Origin: Lysobacter alkalisoli
Lineage (GTDB): Bacteria > Pseudomonadota > Gammaproteobacteria > Xanthomonadales > Xanthomonadaceae
Assembly (NCBI RefSeq): GCF_006547045.1
Contig: NZ_CP041242.1
Span: 2,552,001-2,616,000 of the forward strand
DNA length: 64,000 nucleotides
Reading direction: 5' to 3'
Each line of letters starts with the position of its first letter. Position 1 is the first letter of the stretch. The notes under the pieces were generated by a model. The model saw only the letters and a program-made list of their open reading frames with translations. It ran no database searches and was not told the origin of the DNA. Position numbers and translations under genes: made by a program. This document shows, in pieces, positions 24,795 to 32,681 of this stretch.

Positions 24795-25670
24795 TCAGTC
24801 CCCCGTCGCGACCGGCCGTGCCGGATCCTCGATCCAGCCGCTCCAGGAACCGGTGAACAGACGCGCCCCGGGCAGGCCGGCGTGCGCCATCGCCAGCAGG
24901 TGGTGGCACGCGGTCACACCCGAGCCGCACATCGCGACCAGTTCGCGTGGCTCGCGTCCAGCCAGCAACGTTTCGAATTCGAGCGCGAGCACGTCGGCCG
25001 GTTTCGCCATGCCGTCGACCAGGTTGGCCGCGAACGGCCGGTTGAGCGCGCCCGGTACGTGGCCACCGACGCGATCGATCGGCTCGACCTCGCCACGGAA
25101 CCGCTCGGGGGCGCGCGCGTCGACCAGCAGGCCGCCGGTGTCGAGATGGGCCTGGACCTGGCCGGCATCGAGCAGCAGGTCCGGATCGAAGCTGCCGGAA
25201 TACGGAGCCTTCGGAGCAACAGGCGCAGGCTCACCGGCCTCGACCGGCAAGCCGAGCGCCTGCCAGTGCTGCCAGCCGCCGTCGAGTACGGCGACCCGCG
25301 AATGGCCGAGCGCGCGCAACAGGAACCACAACCGTGCCGCGGCCAACGCACCGCCAGCGGCGTCGTAGGCCACCACCTGGCTCGACGGCGAAATGCCCCA
25401 TGCGCCGAGCCTGGCGGTGAAGTCGGCAGCATCCGGCCACGGATGGCGGCCGTGCTCGATCTTTCTCCGGTCGGACAGGTCGCGGTCGAGATGCGCGTAT
25501 CGCGCGCCTGGAATGCGAGTCTGCCGCCACGCCACCTCTCCGACATCCGGGGCAGCCTGTTTGACTGCCAATTCGAAGCGCGCATCGACCACGACGAGAT
25601 CGTCACGACCGAGCGCATCGGCCACCTCCACGGCGGAAACCCAGCTGCTCCACGCACCGCCCATCGTCAT
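24795..25670 (-). CDS. Sulfurtransferase (3-mercaptopyruvate sulfurtransferase/thiosulfate sulfurtransferase, two rhodanese domains)
   Basis: 291 residues with two rhodanese domains. The N-terminal one is inactive (VVVDARFEL...IPGARYAHLDRDLSD). The C-terminal one carries the catalytic Cys loop MCGSGVTAC, the CGSGV(T) form typical of SseA-type 3-mercaptopyruvate sulfurtransferase. The ATG at 25670 overlaps the Nudix stop in ATGA, so the genes are coupled; a second ATG two codons on has better-spaced GGAG. It is the third gene of a DUF1289-Nudix-sulfurtransferase operon. Confidence 0.93.
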   Translation of the reverse strand: MTMGGAWSSWVSAVEVADALGRDDLVVVDARFELAVKQAAPDVGEVAWRQTRIPGARYAHLDRDLSDRRKIEHGRHPWPDAADFTARLGAWGISPSSQVVAYDAAGGALAAARLWFLLRALGHSRVAVLDGGWQHWQALGLPVEAGEPAPVAPKAPYSGSFDPDLLLDAGQVQAHLDTGGLLVDARAPERFRGEVEPIDRVGGHVPGALNRPFAANLVDGMAKPADVLALEFETLLAGREPRELVAMCGSGVTACHHLLAMAHAGLPGARLFTGSWSGWIEDPARPVATGD

Positions 25671-26311
25671 ACTCCGGTTCGCGCCTGCGTCAGGCGCTCG
25701 CGCAGGTTCAGCAGCATCGAGGCTGTCGCGCCCCATATGCGCTGTTCAGGGTAGCGAAACTCGAGTACCTCGCGACGACGGCCGCCGAAATGCATCTCCT
25801 GTCGGGTCAGATTGACCGGGTTCATCAGGTAGCGGAGCGGGACCTCGAACGCCTCGGCGACCTCGGACGGGTCCGGACGCGGCACGAAACCGCCGGCAAT
25901 GCTCGCCACCACCGGCGTCACCCGGAACCCGGTAATGGTCGCAAGCGGGTCCAGGAAACCCAGCGGTCTCACATTGCCCGGCGGCAATCCGATTTCTTCA
26001 TGCGCCTCGCGCAGCGCGGCGGCGACAACATCCGGATCGCCGGTTTCGATCCGCCCTCCCGGGAAGCTGACCTGGCCAGCGTGGTTGCGCAGGCCGGCGG
26101 TGCGGCGGGTGAGCAGGACGTGGGTCACGCCGTCACGCGGCACCAGGCCAACCAGCACAGCGGCTTCGGCAGCCGGCACGTCCGGGGGAAGCAGATCGCG
26201 GATCTCGTCGATGTTCCATCCCGATCCGGCCGGCGGCGCGGTGAGCGGATGCAGAGCGGCATCCAGCCCCGGGCAGTCCTGTGGCCAGGTTCCGGGCACC
26301 GGCGCGCTCAC
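25667..26311 (-). CDS. Nudix CoA pyrophosphatase (NudL/YeaB-like)
   Basis: 214 residues. The Nudix box GGRIETGDPDVVAAALREAHEEIGL is complete, and the upstream LLTRRTAGLRNHAGQVSFPGG is the UPF0035/NuCoA motif. This group splits CoA and CoA esters into phosphopantetheine and 3',5'-ADP. The start is a GTG in a GTGA overlap with the preceding DUF1289 stop. Confidence 0.94.
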   Translation of the reverse strand: MSAPVPGTWPQDCPGLDAALHPLTAPPAGSGWNIDEIRDLLPPDVPAAEAAVLVGLVPRDGVTHVLLTRRTAGLRNHAGQVSFPGGRIETGDPDVVAAALREAHEEIGLPPGNVRPLGFLDPLATITGFRVTPVVASIAGGFVPRPDPSEVAEAFEVPLRYLMNPVNLTRQEMHFGGRRREVLEFRYPEQRIWGATASMLLNLRERLTQARTGV

Positions 26312-26493
26312 CTGCGACTGGTCTCCCGCTCGGGCAGGGTCGTTTCCATCATGCGGAGACGCTCATCGTCGTTCATCTGCGGCCAGCGTGCGATCTCGTC
26401 GGAGGTACGGTAGCAGCCTTCGCAGACACCTTCCTCATCGAGACTGCACACCCCGATGCAGGGGCTGAGGACGGCACGGAACGGGTAATTCAT
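26308..26493 (-). CDS. DUF1289 small Cys-rich protein
   Basis: 61 residues. SPCIGVCSLDEEGVCEGCYRTSDEIARW is the DUF1289 signature: four cysteines in C-x3-C-x7-C-x2-C, probably a small metal-binding knuckle. The function is unknown. I prefer the ATG at 26493 to the TTG at 26511. Its stop overlaps the Nudix GTG, making it the first gene of a three-gene coupled operon. Confidence 0.85.
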   Translation of the reverse strand: MNYPFRAVLSPCIGVCSLDEEGVCEGCYRTSDEIARWPQMNDDERLRMMETTLPERETSRR

Positions 26494-26512
26494 GAGGCGC
26501 TTCTTAAACAAG

Positions 26513-26537
26513 GCCGCCCGCGTTTTGTGCGGGCGGC
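26513..26537 (-). terminator. GC-rich hairpin upstream of DUF1289, possible terminator
   Basis: GCCGCCCGC-GTTTTGT-GCGGGCGGC, a perfect 9-bp stem between the FKBP gene and DUF1289. There is no clean U tract on either strand. A neighbouring ATCCCGG/CCGGGAT pair around an A8 run (26566-26592) may provide the U-rich stretch on the minus strand. Confidence 0.5.
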
Positions 26538-26608
26538 GAAGTCAACGTCAAAGTCGAAAGCTGGATCCCGGGCAAAAAAAAGCATGCCGGGATGACGATC
26601 TGGCAAAG

Positions 26609-26631
26609 CCGTGCGCGCAAAGCGCGCACGG
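26609..26631 (-). terminator. Hairpin after the FKBP gene
   Basis: CGTGCGCGC-AAA-GCGCGCACG, a perfect 9-bp stem with a triloop, starting 10 nt after the FKBP stop. It is followed on the minus strand only by CTTTGCC, so it may protect the 3' end rather than terminate. Confidence 0.55.
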
Positions 26632-26640
26632 GCCAAATCG

Positions 26641-27327
26641 TCACTTGACGGTGGCGAGCTTGATTTCGAACTGGACAGCGACGTTCGGCGGGAACGGGGT
26701 CCGCGGGTCGGCACCGTATGCCTTGTCCGGCGGCAGGGTCACTTCCCACTTGGAGCCGGCCGGCATCTGCAGCAGCACCTCGCGCATGGCCGGCATCTCG
26801 ATCTCGCTCAGCTTGATCTCGGGGATGTTCTGCGCCGGGCGCGCCGGGTTCGGACGTTCGCCCCAGGCGTACGGGCCGGCGACCTCGAGGCCGACAGTGC
26901 TGGCCTGGGTCGGCTTGGCACCGTTGCCGGTCTCGATCACGCGGTACTGCACGCCGCTGGGCAGGGTCTGCACGCCGCTCTTGGCCCGGTTCTGGGACAG
27001 GAAGGTGTCGCTGCGGCTCTTGTTCTCGGCCGAGGCCTTGTCCCACTCGGCCTTGGCCTTGGCGGTCTGACGCTGCTGCATGTTCTGCACTGCGGTACGC
27101 AGCTGGTCGACCGGTACCGCCGGATCCTTCTTCGCGTAGCCGTCCTGCAGGCCCTTGATGATGGTGTTGATGTCGACGGCTTCACCGCTCTCGACGGCGT
27201 TGCGGCCCAGGTCATAGCCCAGCGCGTAGCTCAGCTTGCCCTGCTCCGAGGACGTGTCCTGGGCAGCGGCAGCGCTGGCGGCGAGGACCAAGGCAGTCGT
27301 GGCAACTGCGAGAAAACGCAACTTCAT
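26641..27327 (-). CDS. Periplasmic FKBP-type peptidyl-prolyl isomerase-like protein with atypical active site
   Basis: 228 residues. Residues 1-24 form a Sec signal peptide (LAASAAAA|Q). Residues ~25-120 form the helical FKBP_N dimerisation domain (KLSYALGYDLGRNAVESG). An FKBP-like domain lies at the C-terminus (SGVQYRVIETGNGAKPT...GSKWEVTLPPDKAYG...PPNVAVQFEIKL). The segment that should carry the Tyr, Phe-Asp and Trp of the catalytic pocket is replaced by EVAGPYAWGERPNPARPAQ. It may be a chaperone rather than an isomerase. The ATG at 27327 gives the signal peptide at the N-terminus. Confidence 0.88.
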   Translation of the reverse strand: MKLRFLAVATTALVLAASAAAAQDTSSEQGKLSYALGYDLGRNAVESGEAVDINTIIKGLQDGYAKKDPAVPVDQLRTAVQNMQQRQTAKAKAEWDKASAENKSRSDTFLSQNRAKSGVQTLPSGVQYRVIETGNGAKPTQASTVGLEVAGPYAWGERPNPARPAQNIPEIKLSEIEMPAMREVLLQMPAGSKWEVTLPPDKAYGADPRTPFPPNVAVQFEIKLATVK

Positions 27328-27593
27328 TCGGTAAAACCTCCGATATGTGGCGCGGAACCGGGCGGATCGCCCATACGACATGACGACCGCTCAAGTACCG
27401 GTCTTGGGGTCCGGACGGACACACGAGGCTTGCCCGGACGCGCTAGGATACCGGCGCCGCGGCTTAACCGCCACTGACGCCACCAGCTGTGACCGGACAT
27501 GGCCGACCGAGTTCCCGCCGCTGATGCCACAGCTCCCACCGTGCGCACAAAACCGGACTTCGTTCACCTTTCGCCCTGCCAACACCTATTCAT

Positions 27594-28376
27594 ATGTCTG
27601 AGATTCCATTGCTGATCCGCCGCGAAGGCTCTGTCCTCGTCATCACCGTCAACCGTCCCGACAAGCTGAACGCACTCAACGCCGCCACCCTGGACGCGCT
27701 GGATGCCGCGTTCGCCGCGGCGGCGGTCGATGACCAGGTCCGTGCCGTCGTGCTGACCGGAGCCGGACCCAAGGCCTTCGTCGCCGGCGCCGACATCGCC
27801 GAGATGAACACGCTCACCCCGGTGCAGGGCCGCGATTTCTCGCTGCGAGGGCAGCGGATGATGCGCCGGGTCGAGAGAATGCCCAAGCCGGTGATCGCGA
27901 TGATCAACGGCTTCGCCCTCGGCGGTGGGCTGGAACTGGCGATGTGCTGCCACCTGCGCATCGCCGCCGATACCGCGAAGGTCGGCCAGCCGGAGATCAA
28001 CCTCGGCCTGATCCCGGGCTTCGGCGGCAGCCAGCGCCTGCTGCGCCTGGCCGGCCGTGCCGCCACGCTGGAACTGTGCCTGCTCGGCGCACCGATCGAT
28101 GCCGCGCGCGCGCAGGCACTGGGCATCGTCAACCGGGTGGTGCCGGCGGCCGAGCTCGAAACCGAGACGATGAAGATCGCTGCCCAGCTGGCCGGCTCGG
28201 CGCCGCTGGCGCTGCGCGGCATCCTCGACTGCATCGACGTCGGTGGCGAGTGCGGGATCGAGGAGGGGCTGGAGTACGAGGCCAGCCAGTTCGGGCTGAT
28301 CTTCTCCACCGACGACATGCGCGAAGGCACCAGCGCCTTCCTGGAGCGCCGCAAGCCGGCGTTCAAGGGCGCGTGA
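27594..28376 (+). CDS. Enoyl-CoA hydratase (crotonase)
   Basis: 260 residues beginning MSEIPLLIRREGSVLVITVNRPDKLNAL. Oxyanion-hole motifs are GPKAFVAGADIAEM and NGFALGGGLELAMCCHLRIA. The second catalytic Glu is in GQPEINLGLIPGFGGSQRL, and the first Glu is in GGGLELA. It is a close fit to short-chain enoyl-CoA hydratase (FadB/EchA type) of beta-oxidation. It is followed with GTGA overlap by a small Cys-rich gene and then nth. Confidence 0.93.
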   Translation: MSEIPLLIRREGSVLVITVNRPDKLNALNAATLDALDAAFAAAAVDDQVRAVVLTGAGPKAFVAGADIAEMNTLTPVQGRDFSLRGQRMMRRVERMPKPVIAMINGFALGGGLELAMCCHLRIAADTAKVGQPEINLGLIPGFGGSQRLLRLAGRAATLELCLLGAPIDAARAQALGIVNRVVPAAELETETMKIAAQLAGSAPLALRGILDCIDVGGECGIEEGLEYEASQFGLIFSTDDMREGTSAFLERRKPAFKGA

Positions 28377-28759
28377 GCCGAATCTGCTCCGGCTGCGATT
28401 GCGGTGATGCCGGCGCTACGGCTGTGCATGCCGTGATCGAGGCGCTGCTCGCAGACGATCTGGATCGCGCGATCGACCTGGGCCTGATGACGGTCGCGCC
28501 CTGCCCCGGCTGCTCGCCTGCCTGCCGCGGGAAGCTGACCGATGCCCGCGCCGCCCGCGAGCGCGCCCTCGCCGCGCGCGAGCGTTTCCGCAACCGCCAG
28601 GCCCGGCTGCAGCGCCTCGCCGAAGAACGCCGGGAGCGCCGCGAGAAAACCGCGACCGCTTCACAACCGGCGCCCGGCCGCACCCGCCCGCCTCTGCCCG
28701 ACGCGGCGGCGGCGGCGCTGGCTCGGGCCAGGGCCCGTGCCGCGGAGCGGGGACGCTGA
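28373..28759 (+). CDS. Conserved-looking Cys-rich protein with coiled-coil tail, function unknown
   Basis: 128 residues from a GTG overlapping the crotonase stop. The N-terminus has ICSGCDCGD and, after an acidic helix, APCPGCSPACRGK, six cysteines in CxxCxC and CxxCxxxC spacing that could bind zinc or an Fe-S cluster. Residues ~65-128 are highly charged (ARERALAARERF, RLAEERRERREK), a likely basic helix. Its stop shares an A with the nth ATG, so it is translated in one run with the endonuclease. I do not recognise a named family. Confidence 0.8.
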   Translation: MSRICSGCDCGDAGATAVHAVIEALLADDLDRAIDLGLMTVAPCPGCSPACRGKLTDARAARERALAARERFRNRQARLQRLAEERRERREKTATASQPAPGRTRPPLPDAAAAALARARARAAERGR

Positions 28760-29481
28760 TGGCCGGGACGACTTCGCGCAAGGTCGCCGCACGCAACGCA
28801 CCTGCGAGGAAACGCGCCACCCGTCGGGTCTCCAAGCTCAAGCCGGCCGAGGTGGTCGAACTGTTCGAACGGCTGAAATGGCTGAACCCGAAGCCGACCA
28901 CTGAGCTGGAATTCAGCACCCCCTACGAACTGCTGGTGGCGGTGACGCTGTCGGCACAGGCGACCGATGTCGGTGTCAACAAGGCCACGCGCAGGCTGTT
29001 CCCGGTCGCCAGCACGCCGCAACAGATCGCCGCGCTCGGTGTGGAGGGGCTCAAGCCGTATATCTCGACCATCGGCCTGTACAACACCAAGGCCGCCAAC
29101 GTGGTGGCGATGGCGCAGCAGCTGATCGAGAAGCACGGCGGCGAGGTGCCGCGTGACCGCGAATCGCTGGAAGCCCTGCCGGGCGTCGGCCGCAAGACCG
29201 CCAACGTGGTGCTCAACACTGCATTTGGCGAGCCGACGATGGCAGTGGACACGCATATCTTCCGCGTCTCCAACCGAACCGGGCTGGCGCCGGGCAAGAC
29301 CGTGCGCGCGGTCGAGGACGCGCTGCTGGCAACGGTGCCGCCGGAGTTCCTGCACGATGCGCACCACTGGTTGATCCTGCACGGCCGCTACGTCTGCAAG
29401 GCGCGCAAGCCGGATTGTCCGCAGTGCGTGATCCGGGATATCTGCAAGTTCAAGGACAAGACGCCAGGCAAACCGACGTAG
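28759..29481 (+). CDS. nth: Endonuclease III (DNA glycosylase/AP lyase)
   Basis: 240 residues. The helix-hairpin-helix LPGVGRKTANVVL holds the catalytic Lys and VDTHIFRVSNR the catalytic Asp. The C-terminal 4Fe-4S loop is C-x6-C-x2-C-x5-C (CKARKPDCPQCVIRDIC). It removes oxidised pyrimidines in base excision repair. A ~30-residue basic N-terminal extension (RKVAARNAPARKRATRR) precedes the usual start. Confidence 0.96.
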   Translation: MAGTTSRKVAARNAPARKRATRRVSKLKPAEVVELFERLKWLNPKPTTELEFSTPYELLVAVTLSAQATDVGVNKATRRLFPVASTPQQIAALGVEGLKPYISTIGLYNTKAANVVAMAQQLIEKHGGEVPRDRESLEALPGVGRKTANVVLNTAFGEPTMAVDTHIFRVSNRTGLAPGKTVRAVEDALLATVPPEFLHDAHHWLILHGRYVCKARKPDCPQCVIRDICKFKDKTPGKPT

Positions 29482-29527
29482 CCGATTCAAAACAAGACTC
29501 TTTTCCCTATTGCGGGATTGTCTGCGG

Positions 29528-29636
29528 GGAAGCCAGCGGCCATGGGTTTGCGGGACACGCCGCAAGTACGTCCATGTAGGCTCTTCCGAAACATCCATGT
29601 TTCGGAAGGTCCCGCAAACCCATGGCCACCGGCTTC
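29528..29636. repeat. Long dispersed inverted repeat, copy B
   Basis: The left arm (29528-29556) reads ...GGCCATGGGTTTGCGGGAC and the right arm (29609-29636) is its complement. The inner part holds a second palindrome, CTTCCGAAACAT/ATGTTTCGGAAG (29583-29607). It lies between the convergent ends of nth and the porin gene. Beyond the porin terminator I see nothing else in 29482-29806. The inner palindrome reappears inverted in copy C, and the outer flanks match copy A. Confidence 0.85.
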
Positions 29637-29747
29637 TGGACACGCGGCCGGCGCTCGAACAAAAAGCCAGCCGAAGTTGCGAACCCCCACTCCGCCGGAC
29701 GGCGACTCTGGCCGAAGCCGGCATCCCCGGAAACGGGAGAAACAAAG

Positions 29748-29776
29748 AAAAAACGCCCCCGCTGTAAACGGGGGCG
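29748..29776 (-). terminator. Rho-independent terminator of the porin gene
   Basis: On the minus strand CGCCCCCG-TTTACAG-CGGGGGCG is followed by TTTTTT, 30 nt after the porin stop. Confidence 0.9.
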
Positions 29777-29806
29777 CCGGCTTCGACAGCGAGAGAGGCG
29801 AAGCGC

Positions 29807-31105
29807 CTAGAAGCTGAACTGCGTGCGGACGGCGTACTGCCCGGTCTTGTCGCCGGTGAACTCGTTGTCGCCCTTGGTGTAGTTGAACATCACGCGCACG
29901 TTCGGGGTGATGTAGTAGTTCAGGCCGAGGATGTACGAACTGACCTCGAGATCGGACACATCCTTGTTCTCGATGTTGTCGTAACGCGCGGTCAGCTCCC
30001 ATGCGCCCGTGTCGCCCACCTTGGGCGAACCGAACACACCGTTGCCGGCCTTGTACGGCTTGTGCTCGCCGGTCAGGAACCAGCTGCCCATCACATACCA
30101 GCTCTCCACATCCTGGCTGGCGCCCAGCGGCGCGCCGAATTTGGCCTTGGCGTATTCGGACTGGAAGAACAGCGGGCCGAACGCACCGGCGAATTCCAGC
30201 CCGAACGAATCCACTGAATCGCCGCTGGCACCGGTGGTGGTGGCGATGGTCTGCGACGGACCGCGACGACCGGCGTAGGCGACCGCCGCCCGCATGTCTC
30301 CCGAACCCTTGTTGGCGTTCTCGTGACTGACAGACAGGCCAAGGTGCAACGTGTTGTCGTCGTCGTTGATCGGCGCGAAGGTCGCACGCGCCGCCGCGCC
30401 CATGCCTTCGTTGCGCGGACCGCTGGCGTTGCGGGTGTTGTACACGGTCGCACCGAAGGTGTAGTTGTCGCCTCCGGTCAGGTAACCCAGACCCTGCGCG
30501 AACTGGCGGCCGCCGTACAGGCCGCTGGCCGAGGAGAACGGGCGCTCCATCATCGTGATCTCGTTGGAGCTGGTCAGCTCCTCCATCGAGCGGTACGGCT
30601 TGAAGTGACCGATGGTCCACTTGCCGCCCAGGCCGCTTCTGGCAATGAACACGTCGCGGTAGCCGTCGGTGGTGCTGCCGGCCGAGAAGTCCTGCTCGAC
30701 CTTGTAGTCCCAGCCCAGCGCCTTGCCGGACAGGGTCAGGCGGGTGCGGCGGAACTCGGTGGTGCCGGTGGTGCTGGCCTCGTCGCGGTCAAAGGCGTAG
30801 GCATCGAAATGGATGCGGCCGCCGAGCGAAGCCTCGTACTTCTTGTCCGCGGAGGTGACCTTGAAACCACCCTTGGTCTCGACCCTGGCCGAACCTGTGT
30901 TCAGCGTGTCCAGCTTCGCGGCGGTATCGATGTTGACGTCCGACTGGGCGTCGGTGCGGCTTTCCAGTTCGGTGACCTTGGCCTGCAGCGCCTCGATCTG
31001 GGCCTTGAGCTGGGCCAGTTCCTGATCGCTGGGGGCCGCGGCGGCCGAGAAGCTGGCGCTGCCAATGGCGACGGCGATGGCAGTTGTCAGGATGGAAGAA
31101 CGCAT
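29807..31105 (-). CDS. OprO/OprP-type phosphate-selective porin
   Basis: 432 residues. A signal peptide ends SAAAA|P. Then comes a periplasmic coiled coil (ELAQLKAQIEALQAKVTELESR), and then a beta-barrel ending in the outer-membrane signature Phe (RTQFSF). The barrel matches the O/P porin family (GGRIHFDAYAFD, YKVEQDFS, GHFKPYRSMEELTSSNEITMMERP), which in Pseudomonas selects phosphate or polyphosphate. It is divergent from pstS, and the Pho-box-like repeats in the shared region are oriented towards it. The ATG at 31105 has GGAG nine bases upstream. Confidence 0.92.
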   Translation of the reverse strand: MRSSILTTAIAVAIGSASFSAAAAPSDQELAQLKAQIEALQAKVTELESRTDAQSDVNIDTAAKLDTLNTGSARVETKGGFKVTSADKKYEASLGGRIHFDAYAFDRDEASTTGTTEFRRTRLTLSGKALGWDYKVEQDFSAGSTTDGYRDVFIARSGLGGKWTIGHFKPYRSMEELTSSNEITMMERPFSSASGLYGGRQFAQGLGYLTGGDNYTFGATVYNTRNASGPRNEGMGAAARATFAPINDDDNTLHLGLSVSHENANKGSGDMRAAVAYAGRRGPSQTIATTTGASGDSVDSFGLEFAGAFGPLFFQSEYAKAKFGAPLGASQDVESWYVMGSWFLTGEHKPYKAGNGVFGSPKVGDTGAWELTARYDNIENKDVSDLEVSSYILGLNYYITPNVRVMFNYTKGDNEFTGDKTGQYAVRTQFSF

Positions 31106-31219
31106 GGAATCCGGCTCCATTGAATATGGTGAATACGGTGGGAGGTACTGGGCTGCTGTCCAGGGACAGCCGCACGATGGTCGAAGCACATATGAAGACG
31201 GCGCACAGCGTGCGAAACA

Positions 31220-31263
31220 AATCTGACAGGAAGATGTGGTTTACATGACACTTCAGTGACGCA
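31220..31263 (-). promoter_or_regulatory. Pho-box-like PhoB binding array upstream of the porin (shared with pstS)
   Basis: On the minus strand four 11-base units follow in phase: GCGTCACTGAA, GTGTCATGTAA, ACCACATCTTC, CTGTCAGATTT. Units 2 and 4 are close to the CTGTCAT plus AT-rich spacer consensus of PhoB. The array lies ~115 nt upstream of the porin start and ~147 nt upstream of pstS. The rest of the 31106-31409 gap shows nothing else I can name. Confidence 0.72.
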
Positions 31264-31409
31264 CCCGCACCACAGGCTGGTCGGAGCGGCCACCCGGTCA
31301 CCGAACCGCCACATGACCGACGCGGGATTGAAACACGATGGCGATGCAATTCCCGCAGGAGCAGGCCCAGCCCCGGGCCGGTCCGTGTCATCACTCCAGG
31401 GAGCCATCC

Positions 31410-32429
31410 GTGTTCAAATCCTTCACCCTTCGCGCCGCCACCGTCGTGCTCGCCTCGGCCGCGGCCGTCAACGCGCATGCCGCCGACATCACCGGCGCCG
31501 GCGCCACCTTCATCTATCCACTGTTGTCCAGGTGGTCGGCAGACTACAACCAGGCCACCGGCCACAAGATCAACTATCAGTCGATCGGATCGGGCGGTGG
31601 CATCGCCCAGATCAAGGCCCGCACCGTGGACTTCGGCTCGTCCGATGCGCCGTTGAAGTCCACCGAACTGGCCAGGCACGGGTTGGCCCAGTTCCCATCG
31701 GCGATCGGCGGTGTGGTGCCGGTGGTCAACATCCAGGGCGTGCAGGCCGGTGCGATGAAGCTCGACGGCGAGGTCCTCGCCAACATCTTCCTCGGCAGGA
31801 TCACCAAGTGGAACGACCCGGCCATCGTCGCGCTCAACGGCGGCATCGACCTGCCGGACATGAGGATCACCGTCGTCCACCGCTCCGACGGTTCGGGCAC
31901 GACCTTCAACTTCGCCAACTATCTGTCCAAGGTCAGTCCGGAGTGGAAGACCCGGGTCGGCGAAGGCACCGCGCTCAACTGGCCGGCCGGCGTCGGCGGC
32001 AAGGGCAACGAGGGCGTGGCCGCCTACGTCAAGCAGATCAAGGGCGGCATCGGCTACGTCGAGCTGGCCTATGCACTGCAGAACAACCTGTCCTACCTGC
32101 GCATGAAGAACGCCGCCGGCAACTTCGTCCTGCCCAACAGCGAAAGCTTCGCCGCTGCCGCCGCCAGCGCGGAATGGACCACGGCCAGGGACTTCGACCT
32201 GGTCATGACCAATGCCCCGGGCGAAAACGCCTGGCCGATCGCCGCGACCAACTTCATCCTGATGTACAAGCAGCCCAAGGATGCCGCGCGCTCCAGGCAC
32301 GCCAAGGACTTCTTCCGCTGGGCCTACAACAACGGCCGGACCCAGGCCGAGTCGCTGCACTACGTGCCGCTGCCGCCCGAGCTTGTCCAGCAGATCGAAG
32401 CCTACTGGGCCGAGAACATGAACTTCTGA
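31410..32429 (+). CDS. pstS: Phosphate ABC transporter substrate-binding protein PstS (first copy)
   Basis: 339 residues. A Sec signal peptide ends AHA|ADITG, so this copy is periplasmic and soluble. Phosphate-binding segments are GAGATFIYPLL, QSIGSGGGIAQIKARTVDFGSSDAPL, HRSDGSGTTFNFANYLS and GVGGKGNEGVAAYVKQIKG. The start is a GTG at 31410 with CAGGGAG seven bases before it. The frame is open 24 codons upstream but without a signal-like sequence. It is followed by a terminator and a second pstS, which differs in being a lipoprotein. Confidence 0.95.
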   Translation: MFKSFTLRAATVVLASAAAVNAHAADITGAGATFIYPLLSRWSADYNQATGHKINYQSIGSGGGIAQIKARTVDFGSSDAPLKSTELARHGLAQFPSAIGGVVPVVNIQGVQAGAMKLDGEVLANIFLGRITKWNDPAIVALNGGIDLPDMRITVVHRSDGSGTTFNFANYLSKVSPEWKTRVGEGTALNWPAGVGGKGNEGVAAYVKQIKGGIGYVELAYALQNNLSYLRMKNAAGNFVLPNSESFAAAAASAEWTTARDFDLVMTNAPGENAWPIAATNFILMYKQPKDAARSRHAKDFFRWAYNNGRTQAESLHYVPLPPELVQQIEAYWAENMNF

Positions 32430-32453
32430 TCCGTACCCCCTTGCCACCTTCCG

Positions 32454-32480
32454 GAAAGCGGGCCCAGTGCCCGCTTTCTG
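32454..32480 (+). terminator. Terminator after first pstS
   Basis: AAAGCGGGC-CCAGT-GCCCGCTTT followed by CTGCTTTCT, 25 nt after the stop. Confidence 0.8.
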
Positions 32481-32598
32481 CTTTCTGGAATGCCGGTGCC
32501 CGGGCAAGCCCGGCCAGGCCCCACGCCAGCAGCGCCAGCCCGGCGGCGGCCCGTGCGCCTGTCGGGCCTCTTCACTGACAAACATGAACGGGGCCGCG

Positions 32599-32631
32599 GT
32601 GTCATCGTGATGTAACAAAAACATCATTTCA
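32599..32631 (+). promoter_or_regulatory. Pho-box-like repeats upstream of second pstS
   Basis: Three in-phase 11-base units, GTGTCATCGTG, ATGTAACAAAA and ACATCATTTCA, lie 50-80 nt before the second pstS start. The first and third fit the PhoB heptamer plus AT-rich spacer pattern. Confidence 0.65.
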
Positions 32632-32681
32632 TAGGCACGCCCGCTGGCCGCATGGCCGGCACTACCCTCATGGAGTCCCGC

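Noticed and set aside
29487-30620. Minus-strand frame of 377 codons over repeat B and the porin
   Set aside because: A shadow frame of the porin running into repeat B. The similar short peptides near 16.3, 29.6 and 55.9 kb arise from the repeats, not from genes.
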